From Toxonevra muliebris (Eukaryota; Arthropoda; Insecta; Diptera; Pallopteridae), in contig OY829328.1 in the NCBI GenBank assembly GCA_963691655.1, positions 5,236,204 to 5,300,203 of the forward strand: DNA of 64,000 nt. Reading direction: 5' to 3'. Position numbers and translations under genes: made by a program. Below are positions 1-11,100 of this stretch, one piece after another (position 1 is the first letter of the stretch; every line of letters starts with the position of its first letter). Below the pieces are notes generated by a model. It was not told the origin of the DNA. It did no database searches and saw only the letters and a list, made by a program, of their open reading frames with translations.

Positions 1-1642
1 AATGACAAAAGCGGGAAAAGTTCATGATTAAATTTTTATATAATTTTTTTTCTTTTCGCAACAACAAATTCACTTCAACGACGATATCGATATTAGAACT
101 GGATTTTGTTTTATTTTTTTTTTTTTGGTCTTCATATTTTAAAATGGTGAGCACTTAAAAAGTTCTACTTCATGTTGTTTGAGGCAGTTCCAGTTATCTG
201 AAACCAGATTTAAAAACCATTCAAGGCATACCTAGTCGGGTTGGGCAATCTCTGTTAAACAGCCGTCTAACTACGTCAAGGGCAATTCCAAACAAGAAAA
301 TTACTTTCCAAATTGTTTTGCCTTGATTTTTAGATCCAGGAGGGACTCTTGATTCAAATCTTGTTCTTTTCATGTATTTAGTAAAGCAATTAGCATATCG
401 CTTCTTTGATCATTTAGACAAACTGTCAGATTATTTTTGTATTTGCATCAAAAAACTTTATAATTATCACATCAATCAAAATGGCTTTGAATTTGTTATA
501 ATAAAGTTATCACGAGAATGTTCACGTTTACAAGAACGTTGTAGAGCAGTTTTCTTAATTGAATAAAATTAACATTAATTCTTTATTATACATAGTAAAA
601 AAATTAAAGTATTAACGATTTTATTTTCCATATTGTGCAACCTTGCGTTTCACTTTTCTGCAGCAGATCTAAATCTAAATTTAGCACTCTGAATAAATAA
701 TATCAAAGCAAAATATTCTTCTTATTAAAAATGCCACCAGAAAAAGACAAGCGAGAAAAATTATATTTTTTTAAATATTCTCATGATTTTGTTTGGCTTA
801 GTATCTCTTCTGAATTCGATTGCAAGTGGTTATAGTTCGTGTCATTTCTTAATTTGCGTGTACATTTGGAATATTTGCATAGATTTATCTTTTTGTGTAA
901 AATCTTATGAGTTTACGTAATGTTTTTAAATCGGCCAGTGTAGCTAAAGTAATTGCGGAGCAGGAGCAATTGTAAGCTAGCAGTATTAAAATGAAATGAA
1001 ATTAACTTTTTTGTTTTTACTGCTTAAATTGCAATGTGAAATTTCATTAATTAACTAAAACTCATTAAATGTAAAAATAAGTTGTAAATTTTATATGTGG
1101 TCACATTCGACTAATATTTTTGTCCTATGCTAATGTGATAGATAGAGATAAAGAAATACACATGAAACCAAAGTTGACATTATCCTTGACCTTTATGTTT
1201 TTATTGTCATGACCACATACGATGGTTTTTTTTTTTTTTTTGTAACCTACTTTCATTCTATTACTCTTCAATCAATGTGTAGCGCCAAATAAACATCGAT
1301 TGAACAATTACACTACATTCCCATATTGAATAAAAAACAACAGTTGATGTCAAACATTGTTGCCGCACAGTGGTTCGTCCCATAGACAACATTCAAAAAA
1401 CTCGTAATGCCAAAACCAAACAAATTTGGTGTCATTTTAAAGATCATATTCCAATTGAGAAAACCGCTTCTTGGCGAAAAAATAATTAGTGTCGGTGCAA
1501 AAGCAGCTCGAAGTCGTCAAATTTTTCACAAAAATGTTTCGTTCGATTTCAGTTTTTTAGTCCGTCGAGTAAAAAACATCTGAAAAGTAAGTCTTTAATG
1601 ATATATTGCCGAAAGTTCCAGTTTTGTATTTGAAATTAATAA
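1..1642. other. Intergenic, no gene seen
   Basis: AT-rich spacer with many short homopolymer runs. The only open frame of note (372-566, 64 codons) has no recognisable motif and no splice context. Near 1369 the sequence CACAGTGGTTCG resembles the terminus of the Transib-like element at 2961, but no partner end is visible nearby. I see nothing else that I can support. Confidence 0.5.
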
Positions 1643-1912
1643 CCCTGTAAGGACATGCTTCGTCGAATCGACGACGCATGTTTACGTTTTACATTTTTTC
1701 TTTCTAAATAAGTGTTGGCCGACATTTAATGTTATTAAAAAAAATGTACATTGTTGTTTTTCTATATGATAAATTTACCAAATAATGGGAAACAATCAAC
1801 TTTCAAAAGTAATAGGTATATAGATCATGTGTATGACCACTTTGAATAATGCCGTTGTGGTTCCGACAAAGCATGACCTTTACGTATAAAAAATATGCAT
1901 GCACTTCCAGGG
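1643..1912. mobile_element. TTAA-bordered miniature element (piggyBac-type MITE candidate)
   Basis: The left terminus reads CCCTGTAAGGACATGC and the right terminus, reverse complemented, reads CCCTGGAAGTGCATGC (13 of 16 identical). The right flank is TTAA (1913-1916) and the left flank is ATAA, one change from TTAA. TTAA targets with CCC..GGG termini are typical of piggyBac-type transposons. It is about 270 bp with no coding capacity. Just inside the left end, 1654-1680 is a 27-bp near-perfect palindrome (12 of 13 pairs). Assignment to piggyBac is inference. Confidence 0.55.
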
Positions 1913-2203
1913 TTAAGGAACTTTGGACTTTATTTTTTAATCAAGATTTCAAAAGTTAAAAACTCCGCATTGTTTCTAAAGTTAAGTATTTTTGAAAATA
2001 CGAAAACTGATAATTGAAGAAATTTGGGAGAGAAAATCTTGAAAATATGTTCCTGGATTTTTTTCCGAATTTTAAAAGGTACCTTTCTTAATCGGAATAT
2101 GCAAAAACATCCTTCGCTATCTTCCACTGTCAGGAAATAATTAAATTTGAAAATAGGACCGAATATGATTTTTTCGGCTTAAATTGGAATTAAACTTTTT
2201 TTG

Positions 2204-2239
2204 TTAACCCTTAAATACCTACTGGTTACTGCAGTGACC
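2204..2239. repeat. TTAA + CCC terminus with internal palindrome
   Basis: TTAA at 2204-2207 is followed by CCCTTAAATACC and then a 16-bp near-palindrome at 2224-2239 (GGTTACTGCAGTGACC, 7 of 8 pairs). The arrangement matches the ends near 1643 and 14472. A matching right end was not found, so only the terminus is annotated. A related motif, GGTTACTACAGAGGTCAACC, lies at 2577-2596. Confidence 0.4.
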
Positions 2240-2591
2240 AACCACTTCCACGGCTGCCTATGTCGCCATTTTACGTTCGCCATTCAAAATAAACATCTGA
2301 TCTTACTCCAAAGTTTTCTTTATCGATATGTATAAATAAGAACGGAAAATTTACAACTGTTGTACAGTTACAGTTATTTTTAACTCGAGGAGCATGTTTC
2401 GCAAACATTTTGAACCACTAACTGGAAAAAAAGTTTTTTATTTTCGAATTTTTGAATAAATAAATATATTGGCGTGTTAAAAAATTTGTGCAAAATAGTA
2501 TAGGATAACACCAAATAATTGTTTTTAAAAATTATTGCGAATGCATTTTAATTTATTCTCCAGATAATCCTCAAAGGTTACTACAGAGGTC

Positions 2592-2638
2592 AACCATGTA
2601 AATCGAAATTACGGCACCTTAAACTAATTTATTTGAAA
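2592..2638 (+). repeat. Dispersed repeat, copy A
   Basis: This 47-bp segment, which includes TCGAAATTACGGCACCTTAA, recurs at 22256-22302 with only two differences. The similarity stops on both sides. It is probably a fragment of one mobile element family, but the family is not recognised. Confidence 0.6.
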
Positions 2639-2960
2639 GCAAGTACAACGATGTATGCGATGATGCTGAAAAATGAATAAAATTGTAAAAAGTTATTACA
2701 TTTATTCTAACATTAAAGGATTCCAATACAAATTGTTTAACTTTCTGATAGTCCAATGTCAATATAATAAAATAAATTTCTTGAACATCAAACCTCGTAT
2801 CCTTCGACTATAGCTTACCAAATATGAGGAAAATTGTAAATTGTTAAAACATGTTAATTAAAACTGACCTCAGACTTACTAGTATGCATAATTTCATCAA
2901 AATCAGAGCACTCCTTCTAATTTTGTCCTGTCGTTGTATGGAATCAAAAAGCTGTGCGCG

Positions 2961-3780
2961 CACAGTGGTTTGACTCCATACAAAGTGCGGAAAAAAATAT
3001 AAGGAATCATCTCAGCATAACGATTTTTGGCGTGAGTTACTCTTAGGTCGTGGAAAAGAAAAATTATGAAAATGGGAGTGATCGGTCAACTGCCACGCCC
3101 ACTTCCAATGCAACAGTAAAACTGAAAAAGCTCTAAAATCCGTTACAGTAAAGATTTTAACCGTTTCAACATTTTATTTTAATTCATATTTTTTTGTTTT
3201 TGACAAAAAAATGTCTATCTCTTAAAAGTACACTGATACCGCAAATACTCACATTTCCATACAGTTTTTATCCGATATGCATTTAGTATTTTGTTAATAA
3301 AAGTGGGATCCCCAGCCAATTTTTTTTTGTTATTTAGCCAAGAAATTATATTTTACATTTTTATATATTAGAATATTTCGCACACCTTCGCAAGATAGAC
3401 CTGGTCCACCAAACTTAAGGAATTATTTTGAAATTTTAGCTTCTAACAACCAAATTTTTTTCCAAGAAAAAAGAATTTCTCTTTTTTTATTTATCAAATA
3501 TATTCTTCATATATAATACACCCATATAAAAAATAGTTTTAAGATTATAACTATAGTTAAACAACAAAAGCTTCCAAAAAACGCTTCAAACGCATGCTAG
3601 CACTTTGTGCTTAGCATTCATCAAATTCGACAGCTTACCCACAATAATTTAATGAACTAATCCCTCCTCTTTTTTTTTTTTTAATATGCTAATGAAATAT
3701 TTATGAATAGAAATTAAGAAAAAAATTTCTAATATCGACGCGTCAAAAAAATTATTTTTTTCCGCAGTCAAGCCACTGTG
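2961..3780. mobile_element. Transib-like inverted-repeat element, non-autonomous
   Basis: The left end is CACAGTGGTTTGACT and the right end, reverse complemented, is CACAGTGGCTTGACT. After an 11-nt indel both ends continue with TGCGGAAAAAAATA. The 820 bp between them hold no transposase. The CACAGTG heptamer and the GC-rich flanks (GCGCG left, CGCCG right) resemble Transib elements, whose termini look like RAG recombination signals and which duplicate 5 bp of GC-rich target. The flanks here are not identical, so the family call is tentative; the inverted repeats themselves are clear. Confidence 0.5.
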
Positions 3781-4498
3781 CGCCGTAGTCAATAACTCTG
3801 AACCCTTTTGTGCGCTTTTGGAATAAGGTTTCAAGGTGCGGCAGTCGAACTTGAATTTTTTGAAATTAAATATTTTTGAAGTAAATGTATGTTCACACGG
3901 ATTTTGCCCAAGTTATTTAAAATTAACTTGAGTACAGATATTATCGGCTATGCACACGTGCTTTGAATTTATCGTCACTACTTATAAGATACACATATCT
4001 AATGCCCATAATTGTCCTTCAAACTATTAATCACAAATTGCATTAAGTAATTAAGTAATGCTAATTCTCTAGAGACATATTCAATAAACCCAAGTCATAT
4101 GAGCATTGCGTTACGAATTTGAACACCCTCATACAGTGTAATAACTTGTTCTCTTAAAACTTTTTACTACAACAAAATGCTCTTTTTCGACCAAGAGTTT
4201 TTTTTCTACCGGCGAAAATTTCCTGAAGTGCGTTATATATAAACTTAGTATCTGTATTTTTCAATTGACGTACATGTTTAACCGCATTCACATCTGTTAC
4301 TTTTCTGATAATCTGCTCATAAAATACTTGACTACTTACATTATTGCATATTAAGTTGCCACATTATATGAAGTTTCCCATTAAAAAGTCTTAAATTTTG
4401 TTCCCTTGCATAATTTTTTAGAATAATATTTTGTTGTGAAAAATCTGGTGGCAACACTCTTGTATACGTTTATTTTGTTTTGAAGATATTTCGCCGCT
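3781..4498. other. Intergenic, nothing recognised
   Basis: AT-rich sequence with no coding frame, inverted repeat or RNA gene that I can support. Confidence 0.4.
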
Positions 4499-4825
4499 TT
4501 GTTTTCATTTTATTCGCTATTTATGCATAAGTTTTTTTTAGTAGTGTCCTTCGCCCTTAGAAATGCGCTCTCTTCTTTTTTCTCCGCACATGCGCTTTTA
4601 ATGCTAATATATGGTGTGATATTTTTGTTTTCCTTTTTTTTAGTTTTGAAGGAAACAACTTTTCCTCTAGCTAAACCAACCACTTTTGCAGCTGTTAGTA
4701 GTAATAATTGTATATATGTAAAAGAAAAGTGTCCATCACGTATTCCAATTGCAATTAAAAGTTATATTGAGAAAATGGTCTCAAAATATGATTTTACTTA
4801 CAAATATAGCAAACAAAATGATTAA
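4499..4825 (+). CDS. Unrecognised open reading frame, possible terminal exon
   Basis: An open frame of 108 codons. The first half is very hydrophobic, encoded by T-rich DNA, and may not be translated. The second half (from about 4642) has mixed composition, with KETTFPLAKPTTFAAVSS early and CPSRIPIAIKSYIEKMVSKY later. It is directly preceded by a splice-acceptor-like pyrimidine tract ending in TTTAG (4638-4642). It could be the last exon of an unknown gene, or chance. I do not recognise the protein and see no poly(A) signal within 60 nt. Confidence 0.2.
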   Translation: MFSFYSLFMHKFFLVVSFALRNALSSFFSAHALLMLIYGVIFLFSFFLVLKETTFPLAKPTTFAAVSSNNCIYVKEKCPSRIPIAIKSYIEKMVSKYDFTYKYSKQND

Positions 4826-5376
4826 ATCGTTTATACCTTTTGTTTTTTATTAATATTGAAAATCATCTAATGGCGCTTTTATCCATTTTCCAAAACCTAT
4901 GCAAGAGTAATGAAGCTCAAGAAATTCTGAATTCGAAATATTATAGAATACCGGTCTTTCAATCTAATGTTTCTTTATAATTTTAAACTTAAGCTATTAT
5001 GTGTAAATTATTGTGCTTAGAGTCTGAAACAGCTAATCTTTAACACTAGATTGCCCAAAGAAGTCATTTTGACTGCTTTTCAATTTCATTTAGAAAAAAT
5101 ATGTAAATATTTTGATTCAAAATCCTAGAATTTTTCTGATTTTGTATACATGATATGAATGCTTGATAATGAATAGTTGAATTTACTTTCCTCCCCTCTC
5201 TGTTTCGCAGACATATATGTGTTATACCTATGAAGTCATTTAGACTGCTTTTGGGCAATATAGGTATATATACCAAATTTCAGTCAACTTGTAAGCTTCA
5301 AAAAATCAGAGTCGGCATTTGCAATTCCGACTTTACAATTTTGATAGTGAAAAAATGTGAATGTGTGTGTATAGAT

Positions 5377-6196
5377 CGGTGGTTCTCAACTGTTTTCATC
5401 CTACGTCCCCCTTTCCGAATTCATGATAAGCCCACGCCTCCCCCACTCCATTATTTAAATTGATCTTTGGAAGGAAAACTACGATGGTGAAATTTAAGTG
5501 AGGTTTTAGTTGGAAAATCGCTAGGAAAAGCCAAACCAAATAATTGTTATAATAAATCGAGCCCATCATACATTACCTAAGTAAAACTAGCCAAGAAACC
5601 CACCAAAGGCTAAAAAAAAGACTGAAAAAAAAGAAAGAAATAAGAATGACGGTGATTTAGAATAAAAACACATTTAAATACGATTATTTTTCTTCATAAA
5701 ATTATTTTGAGTGCGTAATTGTATTTTTAAATAAATTTTTTAATAATCTAGACATGAAATTACTTGTTAATGCCTAGCCAGTGCCTGGTACGCATGCCTC
5801 GTTAGGGGCTTGACATGTTGGCTTCATGAAGCGCGGCATTACACTAGCAACGAGGCTTTCTAATTTTCTCTCAGCAGGCCTCCCAGACAGATCCTTTCAT
5901 GAGGGTATAAATGCGTATTTTAAATACATTCGTTTAATGTTATAAACTTCAAAATTTTATTTTGTTTTATAAATAGTATAGTACAAAAAGTATTTGAAGT
6001 TACATTTTTTGAAAATGATATTTCAATGTGCATACTGTAGCTTTTTACACATAATATGAAAGGAGAATTTATTTGATTAAAAACTATAGCATTACAGGGT
6101 ACGCAAATATTTGTATATTGAAATGCGTTCCCGCCTCCCTTCAAATCTGTCTACGCCACCCCGGGGGATGCGCCCCCCCCCACTTGAAAACCACTG
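5377..6196. mobile_element. hAT-superfamily non-autonomous element with intact target duplication
   Basis: The 8-bp sequence GTATAGAT flanks the element on both sides (5369-5376 and 6197-6204), the target duplication length of hAT transposons. Termini are CGGTGGTTCTCAACTG and, reverse complemented from the right, CAGTGGTTTTCAAGTGGG, the well-known CAGTGGTTCTCAA type of hAT end. The 820-bp interior has a C-rich stretch near each end and no transposase. The identical duplication suggests fairly recent insertion. Confidence 0.85.
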
Positions 6197-6204
6197 GTAT
6201 AGAT

Positions 6205-8104
6205 CAAGTCTAGAATCGTAATTATAAGCCAGCTGCATGAAAATGATTCGACAGGTGCGATTGTTTATTCTGTGTCTATTCTACTTGAAGACTCCTAACT
6301 TCATTTATCGTAAATTTGGTTGAATTTTTCCGCGTTGGTTCGAGGGTGTCAAATTTAAAAACTTTTTCAAATGACCTTCTTTATGAATTCAATTTTTTTC
6401 TTCTAGAAATTTATTAAAAATCAAAGATTTTGGCAAAAAAAATTTTAAATTTTTTCTTCTTTAAGGGTCAGCCGATTTGAAAAAAATTGCTTACATTATT
6501 TATTTATAAAAAACAAAATTTTGGGAAAATTTAGAAAAAAATCAAAAACTTTGATTTTCTTGAGGTAGGAGTTAAATTATAAAACTGGTATATTTTTTTG
6601 TTTCTCTTTGGATTCATCAAAGACAACTACTAGATTTTAATATTTTAATAAGTTTGATTTCGGAATTCTGTAAAAATTGCCAGTCTCGGTTAAGATATCG
6701 AAATTTTTTTCTGATTTGGATTCAGGATTTTATCGAATTGTTACAAATCGGTTAACAGTCCTCAGATCGAGATACTTAAAAATTGCAAGTTATACCCCAG
6801 TAGCAGAATACTAGGCAAAGTTTTTATTTTCACGAATCCCTTTCTCCGCCGTATCCTCTTCATCTTAATCACTTTGAAGCTTACAAGTAAACTTCTAAAA
6901 TCTTTCCTTGAAAATGTGCTTCAATTTTAATTCCTAATCCGCTCTCATCCGTTAGTGGCATTTCAGTGTCTTATTTTCTGTTTACTAAATACTCTACATT
7001 CTCGCTCTCTCCGTTTCTGTTTTTGTTCTCTTGTGTGTATACAATTAGTTTAGTCTCTTAAATTGGTACATGCTCCTTAAATTGTACAATGATTTTATTT
7101 TTAAAATTTCGTACTCTGTGTCAAATGAAATGAAAATCATGCTCGGTCTCATGTTCTCAAGCAGTGCATCCATCATATGTACTCGTAGTAGCGTGTAGTG
7201 TAGTGGTAGTGTCAGTACTTTGCTTACTTTCGCTGACTGACTGACGGCAGTATTGGATTTGAGCGGCGCTGACGCTAAATTGATTGCATACAATTTCCAA
7301 GTTTTTTTCTGAAGCGTTTTTGCTTTTTTTGATTTGTTTTCGGTGTGATTTGCAAATAAAACAAAAAAGATTGTGAAGTGTAAAACATTAAAGTGGTGTA
7401 CCTGCCCCAAATATATATATATATATATATATGAAATAGCACCTTATCTTTAGTTAGTGTGTATTTGTTATTTACAGATTCGCTATTAGAAAATTCAATA
7501 ATTAGAGAAAGTCAATAAATCATTGCATATTTTTTGGCACTCGTCCCCTTTTACTGTCATCGTGTATGAGTTAGTGTATGAGTAGGCATAATATGACGCA
7601 GTTAATGATGACGTTTTCTTGCGTTTCTATTGCTTCCGCGCTCACTCTGCTCACTACATACAAGTGTGCAACTCACACATTCATTTCTCGATTCTTTCGT
7701 TGTTGTTATTTTGGAAATGCATTTAAATATTTTACAACATCCATTTCATTTCCTTGCCTCTAGCGTAATCAAGCAATGTTTTAGTTGTAACGCCTAAAAT
7801 TATGCTAAAATAAAATGTAAAACATCAATCGTGTGTCTCACGTTATACAAAAGACAAATTTAAAACTTTTAAATAATATTTCAAGTTCAAAACTTGCGCA
7901 TTTTAATGTCTTTTATGCTGTGCTACAATGCGAAATAAGAATGGGACAATATTTTTAAGAAGACAAACACACATACAAACGCAAACACTCACACACAACA
8001 AGCCAAATACTTGAGTTATTTTAGTGTATTATTTATTTTGTATTATCGTTGCTGTTGTTTTATATCGCAAGCAGAACTGAGTAACACAAATAACAAGCAA
8101 CAAA
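6205..8104 (+). other. Upstream region of the ORP9-type gene
   Basis: No gene is seen in 6205-7000. From about 6990 the sequence gains CT-rich and GTGT stretches typical of fly 5' regions, for example CTCGCTCTCTCCG. The transcription start cannot be placed. In the frame of the ATG at 8105 there is a TGA at 8078-8080, so if this exon is contiguous the ATG is the first usable start. Open frames here on the minus strand (7045-7410) lack any motif and I treat them as chance. Confidence 0.35.
7411..7432. repeat. (AT)11 microsatellite
   Basis: Eleven uninterrupted AT dinucleotides. Confidence 0.95.
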
Positions 8105-8139
8105 ATGTTTAAGAAATGGGTACGGCGTGTTAGTTTAAG
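8105..8139 (+). CDS. ORP9: ORP9 coding exon 1
   Basis: Encodes [11 protein letters not shown] plus two bases of a serine codon completed by exon 2. The start context CAACAAAATG fits fly genes; an in-frame TGA lies 24 nt upstream. The donor is GTAAGC at 8140. The peptide is short and the splice over 6.7 kb is inferred from phase and the absence of another start, so it is less certain than the later exons. Confidence 0.65.
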
Positions 8140-11100
8140 GTAAGCAATTGCATAGATTATAAAATGTATATGTTGTCATTACAAAATTTTGCATCATTTT
8201 TTTTATTTTTTTTTTTTTTTGATTATCAAGTTGTTATTTACTATTTATTGTACATTTATGTGAATACTGTTATGGGTTTTTAACACGCTCATTTAGAGGA
8301 AGCTTATTTTAAACTCCCACTTGAGACTCATAAACGTATGTATTGTGCCTTCGTAGATTCCACGCTTCAAATGTACTGGTACAGTTGATTTAAGTCATAT
8401 ATGCTTAATGAGCGTAAATATACTTGTTAAACTAAATTTTACCTTACTTTCTGTGGCGCCACCATATCTCAAGCGTGCATTTGAGATTCGCAAAGAAAAC
8501 TGCATCAACTCTGCGTGTATCGATCTTTACAAGCGAGTCAACGCCACCTTCTGGACAACCGGCAATGAGGTGCCACATTAAGATTTGTTTTTACTGTATC
8601 CATCTTTAATTTTAAAACTCATTTACGGATATGTATTTCATAATTCATCCGTATTCGTCCATCGTCGCAAAGTGAACACTCTAAAAACTCCTTAAATAGC
8701 CACATCAAATTTCGCCAGAATCTTTTATTCTGCGCCATTCCAAAAATTCAAATATAAATAGAGAGAAGTTTTTCTAGGTATTCTTTCATCCTGGGATGCA
8801 TTTTCTTTAAATATACTCCATCCACACTCAGGGGTTGATTGTTGTGTTGATTTTAGAAGTGGAAAAAGTGAAAGACGAAGAGGGAGAAATAGTCGCAATT
8901 ATTTACCTTGAGTTTGTTAAGGTCATATTTACTTTAAAAAAACCGCAGGGAGACTATTCTACAAGCTAGTAGTATCAAAACGAAAACAACTGTCTTTAAA
9001 ATGCGTAGTGCGTTATTAAGCATAAACTACTCATCAGACTTTTTTTTTTAACGTACTTTTCGTACAAAACAAATTTAAAACATTTACACAAATCTATATC
9101 TGAAAAATGGATTGATGGGAATTTAAAACATTTTTAAACTCTTATATATTATTAAAAAAAAAGATAGGTGTGTGTTCAAATTCCACATGAGTGTTTTATG
9201 CTAAGTTTAACAGCATAATGTCATAATTGAAATAGTTTGGTTTCATTTGCAGTTTGTATAACTCTGAGGAATACATGTTTAGGTTAGAGAGAACAATTTC
9301 ACTCCCTCTAATTTTTTTTTTATTTAATGCCATTTAAAGTATTACAGTAGGTTGGACACCCTCCCGATTTAATAATTTCTTTTTAAACAGATTTTTTCTT
9401 AATTTCATATTTTTCAGACGAAGCTAAAATTACATATTTATTCAAAAAGTAATTCATCTTTTTTAGTTTTTTGATATTTGTTGCCGTTACAAAATTTTCT
9501 TTTGATGTATAATTGCATTTTCTTGAAATTTGAACGAGTTACATAAGGAGTGAGATTGAAAAAATCTTAACACACGTTTTACCTAATAATTTTTTTGGGT
9601 GTAAAATTTAAAAATTTCTTTGATCTAATTATCTTTGAAAAATATGTCAGTTGTTATTTTTAATGACAAATATGTTGAATTATTGTTAGTTTGATCAAAA
9701 TGAGTGAAGAAAAAGAAATACGTCTTAAAATTATTAAAAATTTTCAAAAAAAAATCCAAATTGGTCCTACAAAAAATTGGTCAAAGAATTGAAGGTCTGT
9801 CGTCAACCTAATTCCAATGTTATTATTATGTCAGTTTCAGGAGAATTTGACCATCTATAGGAAACCTGGTTCGGGAAGAAAACCAGGACCACATGATATT
9901 GCGAAAGCCAAGAACATAGAAAGCATATTGAAAAGATGTCCAAACACATCAGGTAAAAAAGCTGCCCGGTTAGCCCAGTGCTCTGACTATTTGGTGCGAA
10001 AAGTTAAAGCCAATGCAGGTTTGAAAACATAAAAAGTCCAAAAAATTCCAGCTGCAAAAAATTTAGACGCCAAAAGTAGGGCTCGGAAATTAAAATCGAA
10101 TTTCATACAAAAATATTCATGTTGTATTATAATGGACGACGAAACGATTGTACTGGCAGATTTTATGCAGTTTCCGGGTCAAAATTTTTGTGTTGCTGAT
10201 GCTCGAGGAAATGTCGAAGAACAATTTTGAATCCAAAAGCAGACAAAATTTCCTAAAAAATTCCTGGTATGGCAAGCTAAATGCAGTTGCGGCAAAAGAA
10301 TCAAGTCATTTGTTACATTGGGCTCTATAAATACCGAAATATACATCAAAGAATGTTTGAAAAAAATACTTCTTCCTTTTATAAGAGAGCACAATGTGTC
10401 TATATATTTTTGGCTCGATTTGGAATCATGTCACTACTGCAAGAAAGCTCTGCAGTGGTACCAAAGTAATAACATAGTTTTTGTACCAAGTGAGGCCAAT
10501 CATCTTCCAAATTGTCCGGAGCTAAGACCAGTGGATATATATCGGGCTCTTGTAAAAAAAGAAACTTAAAGAGGACAAAAAAGGTGTCCCAAAATATAGA
10601 AGATCCTAAAAGGAGATGGGCAAACTGTTCCAAAAAGGTGTCAGAAACAACTATCAAATCTCTAATGGAAGGCTCACAAAAAAAAAATCCACGAGTTCAT
10701 AAATAGTGGTTAGAACTATAAAAGTTATATTTTTCTGTAATTTGTAAAATATTATCAATTAAATAAAAAAAAATCAAAACTCTAAGATCAACCGTTTAAA
10801 AATTATTGAATTTTATATATGTTAAGATTTTTTCGATTTCACTCCTTATATACATACATATACAATATTTGGATGAAATAATATACTTTATTACACCCAA
10901 GTATTATTTTCAATTTAAAAAATCACTTTAGTTATTATTTTACACGCAAGGATCTTTCTTCTCCGTTTGCTCGTTGGTTCTTTATTGTGATTCCCAACTT
11001 GTATAGCTTCAAAAGCAACACATATACACACACACACACGCTCACATAAAAGAAAAGAATTGTATAGGTTGTGTTTATTTTCAACTTGTGAAAAGAATCG

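Noticed and set aside
7045..7410. 121-codon open frame on the minus strand upstream of the ORP9 gene
   Set aside because: No motif, unlikely composition, and it lies where the plus-strand 5' region of the ORP9 gene is expected; its length is not exceptional for this DNA.
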